Numbered from the stretch's first letter, positions 1-8,411 are shown. The stretch is DNA of 17,882 nucleotides from Comamonadaceae bacterium (GCA_947458345.1 CANHBU010000003.1:1-17882), one strand, 5' to 3'. A program made the numbers and translations. Notes: generated from the sequence alone by a model not told the origin.

Positions 1-36
1 ACGGGCCGGCAGAGATTGAAAGACGCGTACGCCCAT
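1..36 (-). CDS. Amino-acid ABC transporter permease, second subunit (AapM-like), N-terminal 12 codons only
   Basis: An ATG on the minus strand at 36 opens a frame (MGVRVFQSLPAR) that runs off the left edge. It lies 2 nt after the stop codon of the upstream permease (TGA-TC-ATG), the tight spacing expected of translationally coupled subunits. In the polar amino-acid ABC family (aapJQMP), the gene after aapQ is the second membrane subunit aapM, and the call rests on that gene order. The 12 visible residues carry no diagnostic motif, so identity is inferred from context only. Confidence 0.6.
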   Translation of the reverse strand, partial: MGVRVFQSLPAR

Positions 37-38
37 GA

Positions 39-1220
39 TCAACGCTCCTTGATCGCCGCGCGGGCGTTGTACCAGTTCATCAAGGCCGAGGTGGCCAGCG
101 AGGTGGTCAGGTAGACCAACATGACGATGGCGATGCACTCGACGGCCCGGCCCGTCTGGTTCAGGGCCGTGTTGGCAATCGAGACCACATCCGGATAGCC
201 GATGGCCACCGCCAGCGAGGAATTCTTGGTCAGGTTCAGAAACTGGTTGGTCATGGGCGGAATGATCACCCGCAGCGCCTGGGGCAGCATCACCAGACGC
301 ATCTCCTGCCCGCGCGACAGACCCAGGGCAGCGGCGGCTTCGCTTTGGCCGCGCGCCACCGAGCCGATGCCCGCACGCACCACCTCGGCCACAAAGGCAG
401 CGGTGTAGACCACCAGGCCGAGCAGCACCGCCATGAATTCGGGCGTCAGAGCGCCGCCGTTTTCAATGGCGAACTCACCCTTGGTCGGATAGTTGGCCTG
501 GGTCGGCGCGCCGCCGAGCAACCAGCCCAGCACCGTCATCCCCAGCACGATGAGCAGCGGCACCCAGAACACGCTGCGCGGCTGGCCGGTGGCCTCAAAC
601 TGCGCGCGCGCCCAGCGGCTGCGCAGCCAGGCCAGCACCAAGCCAGCGAGCAAGCCGATGCCCGCCCAGACATGGCCATCGGCCCAGATCGGCACTGGGT
701 AGTTCAAGCCGCCCTTGCTCAGAAAGACGTTGCCGGCCTGCCAGGCTTCGCTGGCATCGGGCAGCATTTCGGTAAAAAGCAGGTACCACATGAGCAGCTG
801 CAGCAAAATCGGCACGTTGCGAAAGAACTCGACATAGGCTTGGCACAAGCCCCTGACCAGCGCATTGCGCGAAAACCGCCCGATGCCCAGCAAGGTGCCC
901 AGCACCGTGGTCAAAATAATGCCCAGCACGGCCACCCGCAGCGTGTTGACCAGTCCGACCACAAAAGCCATCAGATAGCTCTGGGTCGACTCGAAGGCAA
1001 ACAGGCTCTCGCCGATGTCAAAGCCGGCGGTCTGGGTCAAAAATCCAAAGCCGCTCTGGATCCCACGCTCGCGCATGTTGATCAGGGTGTTGTGACCCAG
1101 GTACCACAGCCCCAGCCCAATCAAGGCCAAGGCCAGAAGCTGGTAGACCAGACCACGAAAAGCCTGGCTGCGCCAGGACCAATTCTTTTTCTTCGGGGGA
1201 GGGGAAGGAGGACGGTTCAT
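39..1220 (-). CDS. aapQ: General L-amino-acid ABC transporter permease (AapQ-like)
   Basis: Inner-membrane subunit of a polar amino-acid importer of the His/Glu/Gln/Arg/opine family, pairing with AapM and an ATPase. The 393-aa protein has a basic, proline-rich cytoplasmic start (MNRPPSPPPKKKNWSW), a first hydrophobic helix near residues 25-45, and a further run of membrane segments. The ABC-permease EAA loop is clear near residues 294-300 (EAAAALG, followed by LPQALRVIIPPM), where it docks on the ATPase. The length of about 390-400 aa, with a long insert between the helix pairs, is characteristic of AapQ rather than the shorter (~220 aa) HisM/GlnP permeases. The ATG at 1220 is chosen over one at 1310 because the extra 30 residues lack family character and would run into the terminator upstream; AAGG lies 9 nt before the chosen start. 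The gene follows the binding-protein gene and precedes the next permease. Confidence 0.88.
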   Translation of the reverse strand: MNRPPSPPPKKKNWSWRSQAFRGLVYQLLALALIGLGLWYLGHNTLINMRERGIQSGFGFLTQTAGFDIGESLFAFESTQSYLMAFVVGLVNTLRVAVLGIILTTVLGTLLGIGRFSRNALVRGLCQAYVEFFRNVPILLQLLMWYLLFTEMLPDASEAWQAGNVFLSKGGLNYPVPIWADGHVWAGIGLLAGLVLAWLRSRWARAQFEATGQPRSVFWVPLLIVLGMTVLGWLLGGAPTQANYPTKGEFAIENGGALTPEFMAVLLGLVVYTAAFVAEVVRAGIGSVARGQSEAAAALGLSRGQEMRLVMLPQALRVIIPPMTNQFLNLTKNSSLAVAIGYPDVVSIANTALNQTGRAVECIAIVMLVYLTTSLATSALMNWYNARAAIKER

Positions 1221-1284
1221 GCGCTCAATCCTTGCAAACCTTGGGCCAGCGGTAATCGTTGACAAACACGCGGCCCATTTGAGA

Positions 1285-1321
1285 AAAACCGCCTGCCAGG
1301 ACAAGCCCAACAGGCGGTTTT
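1285..1321 (-). terminator. Intrinsic terminator/attenuator between aapJ-like and aapQ-like genes
   Basis: A perfect 11-bp inverted repeat, AAAACCGCCTG (1285-1295) with CAGGCGGTTTT (1311-1321), flanks a 15-nt loop. Read on the minus strand the stem ends in GGTTTTTCTC, so it is an A-stem/T-tract hairpin 17 nt after the binding-protein stop. It sits inside an otherwise co-directional transporter operon, so partial read-through is more likely than full termination. This would leave the periplasmic binding protein transcript in excess over the permeases. Confidence 0.75.
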
Positions 1322-1338
1322 CAATGACGCAGCAGCGA

Positions 1339-2379
1339 TCAGCGGATCGGGTAGGCGTACATCAGGCCGCCCTTGTTCCACTGGTTGTTAACGCCGCGGG
1401 GCAGGCCCAAGGCCGACTTCGGACCGACGTTGCGCTCGAAAATCTCGCCATAGTTGCCCGTGGCTTTGATCGCACGCACCATCCACTCCTTGTCCAGGCC
1501 GAGCAGCTTGCCGGTGTCCTCGGTGGTGCCCAGCAGACGCTGCACCACCGGGTCGGTGGCTGAGGTCTTGAGCTGGTCGACATTGGCTTGGGTCACGCCG
1601 TACTCCTCGGCCTCGAGCAGACCGTAGACGGTCCACTTGACGATGGCAAACCACTCGTCATCACCGCGGCGCACCATCGGGCCCAGGGGCTCTTTGGAAA
1701 TCAGCTCGGGCAAGATGATGTGATCGGCCGGGTTCTTGGCTTCCTTGTTGCGCACGGAGGCCAGGCCCGACGCGTCGGTGGTGTAGGCCACGCAGCGGCC
1801 GGAGAAGTAGGCGCCCGTGGCGGCCTCAACCTTCTCAAACACCACCGGCTTGATGCCCAGGTTGTTGGCGCGCGAGAAGTCGGTCAGGTTTTTCTCGGTG
1901 GTGGTGCCGGACTGCACGCACACGGTCTGGCCCTTGAGCTGCTTGGCGCTCTTGATCTTGCTCTTGACCGGCACCATGAAGCCTTGGCCGTCATAGTAGG
2001 TCACCACGGTCTGGTGCAGGCCCAGCGAGCCGTCGCGCGTGAGCGTGAAAGTGGTGTTGCGCGAGAGCATGTCGATCTCGCCGGACTGCAGGGCGGTAAA
2101 GCGCTGCTGGGCGTTGAGCGGCACGTACTTGACCTTGGTGGCGTCGCCCAAAGTGGCGGCGGCAACGGCCTTGCAGACATCAACGTCCAGGCCGCTCCAG
2201 TTGCCCGACGAATCGGCCGCAGAAAAACCGGCCAGTCCGGTGTTGACGCCGCAGACAACTTGGCCGCGCTGCTTGATCGCATCGAGCGTCTTGCCCGCGT
2301 GGGCGGGGGCCAGCACAGCCAGGGTCAGGCCGGCGGCGGCCAGGGCTTTGAGGCCCTGATTCTTGGTCAGTTTGAACAC
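1339..2379 (-). CDS. aapJ: Amino-acid ABC transporter periplasmic binding protein (AapJ-like)
   Basis: Periplasmic receptor that delivers L-amino acids to the AapQ/AapM permease pair. The 346-aa protein starts with a signal peptide (KLTKNQGLKALAAAGLTLAV, cleavage after AHA at about residue 28). Mature SBP_bac_3 features follow: a ligand-pocket stretch GLAGFSAADSSGNWSGLDVD, the family signature RNTTFTLTRDGSLG, and the C-terminal KSALGLPRGVNNQWNKGG typical of AapJ/YhdW. The GTG at 2379 is chosen as the start because GGGAG lies 6 nt upstream of it. The ATG at 2421 would add 14 residues ahead of the signal peptide and lacks a ribosome site. It is the first gene of the transporter operon and is followed by a hairpin terminator before the permeases. 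Substrate range within L-amino acids cannot be read from sequence. Confidence 0.9.
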   Translation of the reverse strand: MFKLTKNQGLKALAAAGLTLAVLAPAHAGKTLDAIKQRGQVVCGVNTGLAGFSAADSSGNWSGLDVDVCKAVAAATLGDATKVKYVPLNAQQRFTALQSGEIDMLSRNTTFTLTRDGSLGLHQTVVTYYDGQGFMVPVKSKIKSAKQLKGQTVCVQSGTTTEKNLTDFSRANNLGIKPVVFEKVEAATGAYFSGRCVAYTTDASGLASVRNKEAKNPADHIILPELISKEPLGPMVRRGDDEWFAIVKWTVYGLLEAEEYGVTQANVDQLKTSATDPVVQRLLGTTEDTGKLLGLDKEWMVRAIKATGNYGEIFERNVGPKSALGLPRGVNNQWNKGGLMYAYPIR

Positions 2380-2499
2380 AACATACTCCCATTCAAAGGT
2401 AAGGGGAGGCCTGCACCACATGTGACAAGCCAGAGGCGGGATGCTAAACGAAACCCAGAGACTTACTGCAGCCCAGAACGCATATGCCCCTAGGATTAA

Positions 2500-2517
2500 C
2501 CCGGGTGTGGGCCCGGG
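2500..2517. other. GC-rich hairpin in the recQ-aapJ gap (2380-2583)
   Basis: CCCGGG-TGTGGG-CCCGGG forms a 6-bp stem with a 6-nt loop about 70 nt downstream of the recQ stop codon. There is no T-tract on either strand, so it may help end recQ transcription only weakly. The rest of the 204-bp gap must hold the promoter of the aapJ-like gene. It contains the palindromes CATATG (2481-2486) and CCTAGG (2489-2494), but no convincing -35/-10 pair was found. Confidence 0.3.
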
Positions 2518-2583
2518 GCATGCCTGAACAGCATGGCCTTATGTTGGCTCTGGCATACCAGGGGGGCGCTGGGCGCGGCTGAT

Positions 2584-4443
2584 TTATCCCGATTCGGTGC
2601 ACACCCGCACCACATCGGCACCATAAGCCTGCAGCTTCTTGGTGCCCATGCCGCTGATGCCCTCAAGGGCCTGCAAGTGCTGCGGATTGCGCTGGGCGAT
2701 GGCGCGCAAGGTGGCGTCATGAAAGATCACGAAGGCCGGCAGGTTGTGCTCGCGCGCCACCTCGGCGCGCCAAGCTTTGAGGCGCTGCAGGCGCTCGAGC
2801 GCCCCCGCATTGAGGCTGGCCTCGGCCAGCCCCTGCACCGATGTGCGCTGCGGCCGCTGGCGCGAGCGGGGTGCAGCGGGCGTGGCCATGCGCACCCACA
2901 ACTGGCCCTGGCCGAGCAGCAAGGCGCGCGCAGGCGCCAGCAAGCTCAGCGTGTTCATGCCCTCGAAATCGACCCGCACCATGTCACGAGCAATCAACTG
3001 ACGCAGCACGCTGCGCCACTGCGCCTCGGACAAATCTGCGCCGATGGCAAAGGTCGACAGGCGCTCATGGCCGTACTGCAGCACCTTTTCGGTGCGCTTG
3101 CCGCGCAAGATGTCCATCAGGTGGCCAGCACCGAAAGACAGGCCGCTGGCCTGCTGGACCCGGTAAATGCAGCTGAGCAACTTGCGCCCCGCCTCGGTCG
3201 CGTCCCACAGCTCGGGCGGCTGCAGGCAGTTGTCACAGTTCATGCACGGGGCGCTGCCCTCGCCAAAATAGGCCAGCAAGCTCACCCGGCGGCAGCCCGT
3301 GCCCTCGGCCAAGGCGAGCAAGGCGTCGAGCTTGCCGCGCATGACCTGCTTGAACGCCTCGCTGGCCACCTCGCTGGCGTCGATCATGCGCCGCTGGTTG
3401 ACCACATCCTGCAGGCCATAGGCCATCCAGGCGTTGGCCGGCAGGCCGTCTCGGCCAGCGCGACCGGTCTCCTGGTAATAGCCCTCGATGTTCTTGGGCA
3501 TGTCCAGATGGGCCACAAAGCGCACATCGGGCTTGTTGATGCCCATGCCAAACGCAATCGTGGCCACCATGACCAGGCCGTCCTCGCGCAAAAACCGGTC
3601 CTGCCGCTGCTGGCGCAGGGCCGTCTCCAGGCCGGCGTGATAGGCCAGCGCCTGTACCCCGGCGCCTTGCAAAGCGGCGGCGACCTCCTCGACCCGCTTG
3701 CGCGACTGGCAGTAGACGATGCCGGCCTCGCCCGCATGCTCCGATTCGATAAAGCGCAGCAACTGGCGCAAGGGGTCACTCTTTTCGACGATGCGGTAAC
3801 GGATGTTGGGGCGGTCAAAACTGCTGACGAACTGCCGGGCCTGGCCGAGCTTGAGCCGCTCGATCATGTCCTGGCGCGTCAGGTCGTCAGCCGTGGCGGT
3901 CAGCGCCACCCGCGGCACGCCCGCAAACTGCTCATGCAGCAGGGACAAGCCCCGGTACTCGGGCCGAAAGTCATGGCCCCACTGGCTCACGCAATGCGCC
4001 TCGTCAATCGCAAACAGGCTAAGCAGGCCGCGCTCATGCAGGCCAGCGAGCAAGCTGAGCATGCGCGGCGTGTTCAGCCGCTCGGGCGCCACGTACAGCA
4101 AGGTCAGCTCGCCGCGCTGTAAACGCCCCTGCACCTCTTGCGACTGCTCCAGGCTCTGGCTCGAATTGAGAAAGGCGGCGGCCACCCCCGCCTCGTGCAA
4201 GGCACCGACCTGGTCGTGCATCAGCGCAATGAGGGGCGAGACCACCAAGGTCACGCCCAGACCGGCACGCTGGCGAACAATGGCCGGGACCTGGTAGCAC
4301 AGAGACTTGCCCCCGCCGGTGGGCATGAGCACCAGCGCGTCGCCGCCGGCAACCAGGTGCCCGATGATGTCTTGCTGCGGCCCGCGAAACGCCGTGTAAC
4401 CAAAGACCTCGCCCAGGATCTGCTGCGCCGTTCCTGCACTCAT
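2584..4443 (-). CDS. recQ: ATP-dependent DNA helicase RecQ
   Basis: 3'-5' DNA helicase of recombination and repair. The 619-aa protein has the full bacterial RecQ layout. The first RecA-like domain carries Walker A TGGGKS (residues 42-47), DEAH (147-150) followed by the RecQ aromatic-rich loop [11 protein letters not shown], and TATA (182-185). The second carries motif V/VI residues, including [10 protein letters not shown] (325-334). The zinc domain has cysteines at 384, 400, 403 and 406 (GTGCRR ... CMNCDNC), then a winged-helix region, then a C-terminal HRDC domain from about 541 to the end. The ATG at 4443 is chosen because the protein begins at the normal RecQ N terminus; an upstream ATG at 4608 lies inside the rhodanese gene. 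The rhodanese stop is 22 nt upstream, so the two are probably cotranscribed. No strong Shine-Dalgarno sequence is visible. Confidence 0.95.
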   Translation of the reverse strand: MSAGTAQQILGEVFGYTAFRGPQQDIIGHLVAGGDALVLMPTGGGKSLCYQVPAIVRQRAGLGVTLVVSPLIALMHDQVGALHEAGVAAAFLNSSQSLEQSQEVQGRLQRGELTLLYVAPERLNTPRMLSLLAGLHERGLLSLFAIDEAHCVSQWGHDFRPEYRGLSLLHEQFAGVPRVALTATADDLTRQDMIERLKLGQARQFVSSFDRPNIRYRIVEKSDPLRQLLRFIESEHAGEAGIVYCQSRKRVEEVAAALQGAGVQALAYHAGLETALRQQRQDRFLREDGLVMVATIAFGMGINKPDVRFVAHLDMPKNIEGYYQETGRAGRDGLPANAWMAYGLQDVVNQRRMIDASEVASEAFKQVMRGKLDALLALAEGTGCRRVSLLAYFGEGSAPCMNCDNCLQPPELWDATEAGRKLLSCIYRVQQASGLSFGAGHLMDILRGKRTEKVLQYGHERLSTFAIGADLSEAQWRSVLRQLIARDMVRVDFEGMNTLSLLAPARALLLGQGQLWVRMATPAAPRSRQRPQRTSVQGLAEASLNAGALERLQRLKAWRAEVAREHNLPAFVIFHDATLRAIAQRNPQHLQALEGISGMGTKKLQAYGADVVRVCTESG

Positions 4444-4465
4444 GGCGGGCGGCCCGGCCGAGCCT

Positions 4466-4858
4466 TCACATCTGTTCCCAGGGCAGGCCGTCAAAGCGCC
4501 AGCCCGATAGGCTCGAGCGCTTGAACGCGTCGTTGAGCTCGCCCTCGAAGCCGTGCACCACGTGCGCCACCTCAGTAAAGCCCGCCGTCTCCAGGGCAGC
4601 GCCTGCATCGAGCGTGCGCTGGCCCGAACGGCAAATCAGCAGCACTGGCCGCTGCTTGCTGCCGGCCTCGCGCTCGACCTGCGCCACGAACTTCCCCGGG
4701 TCGGCCTTCATCTCGGGGTACTCGTACCAGGCAATGTTGATCACCCCTGGGGGGCGGCCCACATAAAGCGACTCGATCTCCATGCGCACATCGACAAACA
4801 CCACGTCATCGCGGCTGCGCAGCCATTGCCAAGCTTGCTGTGGTTGCAGGTGTTTCAT
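4466..4858 (-). CDS. Single-domain rhodanese-like sulfurtransferase
   Basis: Small cytoplasmic protein of 130 aa, with no signal peptide, composed of one rhodanese fold. It has the N-terminal [11 protein letters not shown] strand (usual D-R motif) and the active-site loop CRSGQR at residues 76-81, where Cys76 would carry the persulfide. The six-residue loop fits sulfur rather than the larger arsenate/phosphate (Cdc25-type) substrates, but the physiological acceptor is unknown. The C-terminal tail [12 protein letters not shown] is a known ending of this subfamily in proteobacteria. It precedes recQ in the same direction and is transcribed divergently from the metH module gene; the shared 113-bp gap must hold its promoter. 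The ribosome site before the ATG is weak. Confidence 0.88.
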   Translation of the reverse strand: MKHLQPQQAWQWLRSRDDVVFVDVRMEIESLYVGRPPGVINIAWYEYPEMKADPGKFVAQVEREAGSKQRPVLLICRSGQRTLDAGAALETAGFTEVAHVVHGFEGELNDAFKRSSLSGWRFDGLPWEQM

Positions 4859-4959
4859 GCTTCAAAAAGGAACGGGCTGGATAAAAGTCGAAGCCACTAT
4901 TGTCGAACAAGAGCGGCGTGCGCGCAGCAGGGCAAGCCAGCCCAGCGCGATCGGCTGCC

Positions 4960-4972
4960 TACAATTGCCCCA
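4960..4972 (+). promoter_or_regulatory. Putative -10 element of a leaderless metH-module transcript
   Basis: TACAAT at 4960-4965 matches the sigma-70 -10 consensus at five of six positions and lies 6 nt before the ATG. The normal spacing from -10 to start site would put the first transcribed base at about 4972, the A of the start codon. No Shine-Dalgarno sequence precedes the ATG, which supports a leaderless mRNA. No good -35 hexamer was found at the usual distance. Confidence 0.45.
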
Positions 4973-6018
4973 TGCGAGCTCCTGCCTACACCCGCGCCCA
5001 AGCCTTGCCCAGCCTCTTGAGCCAGCGCATAGCCATCCTCGATGGCGCCATGGGCACCATGATCCAGCGCTTCAAGCTCGGCGAGGCACAGTACCGGGGC
5101 GAGCGCTTCAAGGACTTCCACAAGGATGTCAAAGGCAATAACGAGCTGCTCAGCCTGACCCGGCCCGATCTGATAGGCGACATCCACAAAGGCTATCTGG
5201 CCGCTGGCGCCGACCTGATCGAGACCAACACCTTTGGCGCGACCACGGTGGCACAGGCCGACTACGACATGGCCCATCTGGCCGCCGAGATGAATCTGCA
5301 ATCGGCGCGGCTGGCCCGCGCGGCCTGCGACCTCTACAGCACGCCCGAGCATCCGCGCTATGTCGTCGGCGCCCTCGGGCCCACGCCCAAGACGGCGAGC
5401 ATCAGTCCCGACGTCAACGACCCCGGGGCGCGCAACACCAGCTTTGAAGAGCTGCGCGCGGCCTACTACGAGCAGGTGCAGGCGCTGGTGGAAGGCGGCA
5501 GCGACGTGCTGCTGGTCGAGACGATTTTTGACACGCTCAATGCCAAGGCGGCCTTGTTTGCCATTGACGAGTACTTTGAAACCAGTGGCGAGCGCCTGCC
5601 CCTGATCATCAGCGGCACCGTGACCGATGCCTCCGGCCGCATCCTCAGCGGCCAGACCGTCAGCGCCTTCTGGCACAGCGTGCGCCATGCCCAACCGCTG
5701 GCCGTGGGTCTGAATTGCGCGCTCGGTGCGGCCCTGATGCGGCCCTACATCCAGGAGCTCGCGCGTGTGGCGCCCGATACCTTCATTTCCTGCTACCCCA
5801 ACGCTGGCCTGCCCAACCCGATGAGCGAGACCGGCTTCGACGAAACTCCCGAGGTCACCAGCCGCCTGCTGCGCGAATTTGCCGAGCAAGGCCTGGTCAA
5901 CATCGTTGGCGGCTGCTGTGGCACCACGCCCGAGCACATCGGTGCGATCCACCAGTCGGTGCAACCCTTGTCGCCACGCGGCCTGGGCGCCGGGCCGTTT
6001 TATCGCGAAGCGGCCTGA
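4972..6018 (+). CDS. Homocysteine S-methyltransferase module of split methionine synthase (MetH N-terminal part)
   Basis: Catalyses methyl transfer to homocysteine as the first module of B12-dependent methionine synthase. The 348-aa protein matches only the Hcy-binding domain. It has [10 protein letters not shown] near residues 23-32, the [12 protein letters not shown] strand (80-91), the GALGPT loop, and the three zinc-binding cysteines: Cys249 in GLNCALG and Cys315/Cys316 in [11 protein letters not shown]. It ends right after this domain, so the folate, cobalamin and SAM-reactivation domains must be supplied by a separate polypeptide. That split arrangement is known in Burkholderiales. The ATG at 4972 is preferred: the family N terminus starts here and a -10 box sits just upstream. 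Starting at 4900 would add 24 unrelated residues. An amidase follows after 9 nt; the second metH gene is not in this window. A stand-alone betaine- or S-methylmethionine-dependent methyltransferase is a less likely alternative. Confidence 0.88.
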   Translation: MRAPAYTRAQALPSLLSQRIAILDGAMGTMIQRFKLGEAQYRGERFKDFHKDVKGNNELLSLTRPDLIGDIHKGYLAAGADLIETNTFGATTVAQADYDMAHLAAEMNLQSARLARAACDLYSTPEHPRYVVGALGPTPKTASISPDVNDPGARNTSFEELRAAYYEQVQALVEGGSDVLLVETIFDTLNAKAALFAIDEYFETSGERLPLIISGTVTDASGRILSGQTVSAFWHSVRHAQPLAVGLNCALGAALMRPYIQELARVAPDTFISCYPNAGLPNPMSETGFDETPEVTSRLLREFAEQGLVNIVGGCCGTTPEHIGAIHQSVQPLSPRGLGAGPFYREAA

Positions 6019-6027
6019 GCCGAAGCA

Positions 6028-7323
6028 ATGTCTGCACACTGGCTCAGCGCCTGCGACGCGGCCCTGCAACTGGCCCAGCGCCAGCTGCGCGCCCAGGACC
6101 TGCTGCGCGATTGCCTGGAGCGCATCAGCGAACGCGAACCACAGGTGCAGGCCTGGAGCCACGTCGCGAGCCAGGCGGCGCTGGCCAGGGCCCGGGCACT
6201 CGACCAGGGCGCCCACCAGGGCTTGCTGCACGGCCTGCCCATCGGCGTGAAAGACCTGATCGCCACGGCTGACATGCCCACCACCTACGGCTCGCCGATT
6301 TACGCAGGCCACCAGCCGGCGCATGACGCCAGTTGCGTGGCCTTGGCGCGTGCAGCGGGGGCGGTGATCGTGGGCAAAACCGTCACCACCGAATTTGCCA
6401 CCTTCGAGCCCAACCAAACGCGCAACCCGCACCACACCGCGCACACGCCGGGAGGCTCCTCCTCGGGCTCGGCCGCCGCGGTGGCCGATGGCATGGTGCC
6501 GCTGGCGCTGGGCACGCAAACCGCCGGCTCGCTCACCCGCCCGGCGGCGTATTGCGGCATCGTCGCCTTCAAGCCCAGTTTTGGCGGCATCAACCGCGCC
6601 GGCGTCAAACCCCTGTCCGACAGCCTGGACACGGTGGGCACCCTGGCGCGCAGCGTGCCCGATGCGGCCTTGTTTGCCGCCGCCCTGAGCGGGCGCAGCC
6701 ACTGGCTGGTGCGCCCCCTGGCCGAGGTGCTGGGCCGCCCCTTGCGCGTGGGCCTGTGCCGCGCCCCTCAATGGCCTCAAGCCTTGCCCGAGACCCAGGC
6801 CGCTGTGGAACAGGCGGTCTCGCAGATTGGACGCAGGGCGGACATGACGCTGCGAGAGTTGAGTCTGCCCGCCGATTTTGAGGCCTTGGTCCAAGCCCAG
6901 ACCCATATTCAACTGGCCGAACAAGCGCAGTGCCTGGCCTACGAGCGCTTGCAGCACTTTGAGCGCCTGAGCCCGCGCCTGCAAGGCATCATGAACGCCG
7001 GCGTGGCCGTGACCCTGGCGCAATACGACCAGGCGCAAGCCTGGGTGGCGCGCTGCCGGGCCCAGCTGGCCGATGTCTTCGAAGGCGTTGATGTGCTGCT
7101 CGCACCCAGCGCACCGGGGGCCGCACCCAGGGGGCTGGAGAACACCGGCGATCCCATCTTTTGCCGCATCTGGACGGCGCTGCACACCCCCACAGTCAAC
7201 ATCCCGGCCGGGCACGCGCCCAACGGCCTGCCTGTGGGGCTGCAAGTGGTGGGCCCGGTCGCAGCCGATGCCTTGACGCTGACGGCGGCCCATGCACTGC
7301 ATCAGCTGTTGGCTGAACGCTGA
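6028..7323 (+). CDS. Amidase-signature family hydrolase
   Basis: Hydrolyses an amide bond with the Ser-cisSer-Lys triad of the amidase-signature family. In the 431-aa protein the triad is visible as Lys75 (PIGVKDLIAT), cis-Ser144 in PGGSSSGSAAAVADG and the nucleophile Ser168 in GTQTAGSLTRPA. The usual GTDTGGS is thus GTQTAGS here. There is no signal peptide, and the N-terminal helices are typical for the family. The substrate cannot be read from sequence. A GatA role is unlikely because no gatB/gatC is nearby and the nucleophile segment differs from GatA; candidates include an allophanate-hydrolase-like, aryl-amide or amino-acid-amide enzyme. The start lies 9 nt after the methyltransferase stop with only a weak GAAG ribosome site, suggesting translational coupling. 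The downstream TRAP operon has its own ribosome site and leader. Confidence 0.88.
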   Translation: MSAHWLSACDAALQLAQRQLRAQDLLRDCLERISEREPQVQAWSHVASQAALARARALDQGAHQGLLHGLPIGVKDLIATADMPTTYGSPIYAGHQPAHDASCVALARAAGAVIVGKTVTTEFATFEPNQTRNPHHTAHTPGGSSSGSAAAVADGMVPLALGTQTAGSLTRPAAYCGIVAFKPSFGGINRAGVKPLSDSLDTVGTLARSVPDAALFAAALSGRSHWLVRPLAEVLGRPLRVGLCRAPQWPQALPETQAAVEQAVSQIGRRADMTLRELSLPADFEALVQAQTHIQLAEQAQCLAYERLQHFERLSPRLQGIMNAGVAVTLAQYDQAQAWVARCRAQLADVFEGVDVLLAPSAPGAAPRGLENTGDPIFCRIWTALHTPTVNIPAGHAPNGLPVGLQVVGPVAADALTLTAAHALHQLLAER

Positions 7324-7328
7324 ACGCC

Positions 7329-7348
7329 CGCCTGCGGCGGCGCAGGCG
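7329..7348 (+). terminator. Strong GC hairpin after the amidase gene
   Basis: A perfect 8-bp stem, CGCCTGCG (7329-7336) and CGCAGGCG (7341-7348), with the loop GCGG begins 5 nt after the amidase stop codon. It lacks a T-tract, so it is at best a weak or factor-assisted terminator or an mRNA 3'-end stabiliser separating the metH-amidase unit from the TRAP unit. Confidence 0.4.
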
Positions 7349-7377
7349 TCCATCTGCGCACAGCGGACAACTCCGGA

Positions 7378-7406
7378 TTGGCTGAACGGCCGCTTCATGT
7401 TAAAAA
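7378..7406 (+). promoter_or_regulatory. Candidate promoter of the TAXI-TRAP operon
   Basis: TTGGCT (7378-7383) and TAAAAA (7401-7406) are spaced by 17 nt and could be -35 and -10 elements, each matching four of six consensus bases. They lie in a locally AT-rich stretch upstream of the binding-protein ribosome site AAGGA (7420-7424). A further TATAAG at 7416-7421 overlaps that ribosome site and is less suitable. The match is modest. Confidence 0.3.
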
Positions 7407-7432
7407 AAGGTTTTCATATAAGGAACTCTCCC

Positions 7433-8386
7433 ATGAAAGTCTCTCGCTTTGTTGTGGCCTTGGGCCTGTCGGCTGCGGTGGCCTTGAGTGCACAGGCGCA
7501 ACAGTTTTTCCGCATCGGCACGGGTGGTACGGCTGGCACCTACTATCCGGTGGGCGGCATGATCGCCAACTCGGTGAGCCAGGCCGGCAAACTGGTGGTG
7601 ACGGCGCAGGCCTCCAACGGTTCGGTGGCCAACGTCAATGCCGTCATGGGCGGAGCCATGGAGTCGGGCTTTTCGCAGTCCGATGTGGCCACATGGGCCT
7701 TCAACGGCACTGGCATCTTTGAGGGCAGGCCGCGCATGAGCGACTTGCGCATGATCGCCAACCTCTACCCGGAAAGCATCCACCTGGTGGTCAAGAAAGG
7801 GGCGGGCATCAAGACCGTGTCCGATCTCAAAGGCAAGCGCGTGGCACTCGACGAGCCCGGCTCGGGCACGCTGGTCAACGCCCGCGCTGTGCTGGCCGCT
7901 TGGGGCCTGAAAGAGTCCGACATCAGGCCCGACTACATCAAGCCCAACCAGGCGGCCGACAAGCTCAAGGACGGCTCCCTGGACGCCTTTTTCTTCGTCG
8001 GGGGTGCTCCAGCCGGTGCCATCGCCGAGCTGGCCTCCAGCGGCAGCGGGATCGAACTGGTCAGTCTGACCGGCCCGCAGGCCGACGCGCTGCGCAAAGC
8101 CAATCCCTACCTGGCCGTCGACACCATCCCGGCCGGCACTTACAAGGACGTGGCTGCAGCCACCACCATGGCGGTGGGGGCGCAATGGGTCACCAGCGCC
8201 AAGATGGACGCCGAGACGGTCTATCAAATCACCAAGGCCCTGTACAGCGACGCCACGCAGGCTCGCCTGGCTGCCGGCCATGCCAAGGGCAAATTGATCA
8301 CCCGGGCCAATGCGATTGCGGGCGTGGGCATTCCCTTCCACCCGGGCGCCGAGCGCTTTTACAAGGAAGTCGGCTTGCTCAAGTGA
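7433..8386 (+). CDS. TAXI-family TRAP transporter solute-binding protein
   Basis: Periplasmic receptor of a tripartite ATP-independent (TRAP) importer of the TAXI type. The 317-aa product has a signal peptide (cleavage after AQA, residue 22). It then shows the TAXI signature FRIGTGGTAGTYYPVGG at the start of the mature protein, the VMGGAMESGFSQSDVA segment, DLKGKRVALDEPGSGT in the middle, and the hinge/ligand region LDAFFFVGGAPAGAI. The ATG at 7433 is set by AAGGA 8 nt upstream; starting at 7292 would overlap the amidase end and place 47 residues before the signal peptide. Two hairpins follow the gene, ahead of the fused permease. TAXI proteins bind small carboxylates or amino acids (glutamate, glutamine or 2-oxoglutarate in studied cases). 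The ligand here is unknown, but the downstream flavoenzyme points to an amine- or amino-acid-like solute. Confidence 0.93.
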   Translation: MKVSRFVVALGLSAAVALSAQAQQFFRIGTGGTAGTYYPVGGMIANSVSQAGKLVVTAQASNGSVANVNAVMGGAMESGFSQSDVATWAFNGTGIFEGRPRMSDLRMIANLYPESIHLVVKKGAGIKTVSDLKGKRVALDEPGSGTLVNARAVLAAWGLKESDIRPDYIKPNQAADKLKDGSLDAFFFVGGAPAGAIAELASSGSGIELVSLTGPQADALRKANPYLAVDTIPAGTYKDVAAATTMAVGAQWVTSAKMDAETVYQITKALYSDATQARLAAGHAKGKLITRANAIAGVGIPFHPGAERFYKEVGLLK

Positions 8387-8394
8387 GCCAGCTT

Positions 8395-8411
8395 GGGCCG
8401 CTTGACGGCCC
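8395..8411 (+). terminator. First hairpin after the TAXI binding-protein gene
   Basis: GGGCCG (8395-8400) pairs perfectly with CGGCCC (8406-8411) around a 5-nt loop CTTGA, followed by GCTGTTTTGATG. It starts 9 nt after the stop codon. The short stem and interrupted T-run make it a weak terminator by itself, but it precedes a stronger one. Confidence 0.4.

Noticed and set aside
345..1262. Open plus-strand frame of 305 codons opposite the aapQ-like permease
   Set aside because: Shadow of a permease with a clear EAA loop; no start signal or domain.
2533..4122. Open plus-strand frame of 529 codons opposite recQ
   Set aside because: Low-complexity His/Ala/Gln/Leu translation without motifs, fully covered by a complete RecQ on the other strand.
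4915..4925. TTGT-CGA-ACAA-like dyad in the rhodanese-metH gap considered as an operator
   Set aside because: The arms are only four bases (near 4900-4912), it matches no regulator consensus I know, and a dyad this short is likely by chance.
4897..7398. Open minus-strand frame of 833 codons opposite the methyltransferase and amidase genes
   Set aside because: It is antisense to two genes with full catalytic motifs; composition is Gly/Ala/Arg/His/Gln-rich with no domain, as expected of an antisense shadow in high-GC coding DNA.
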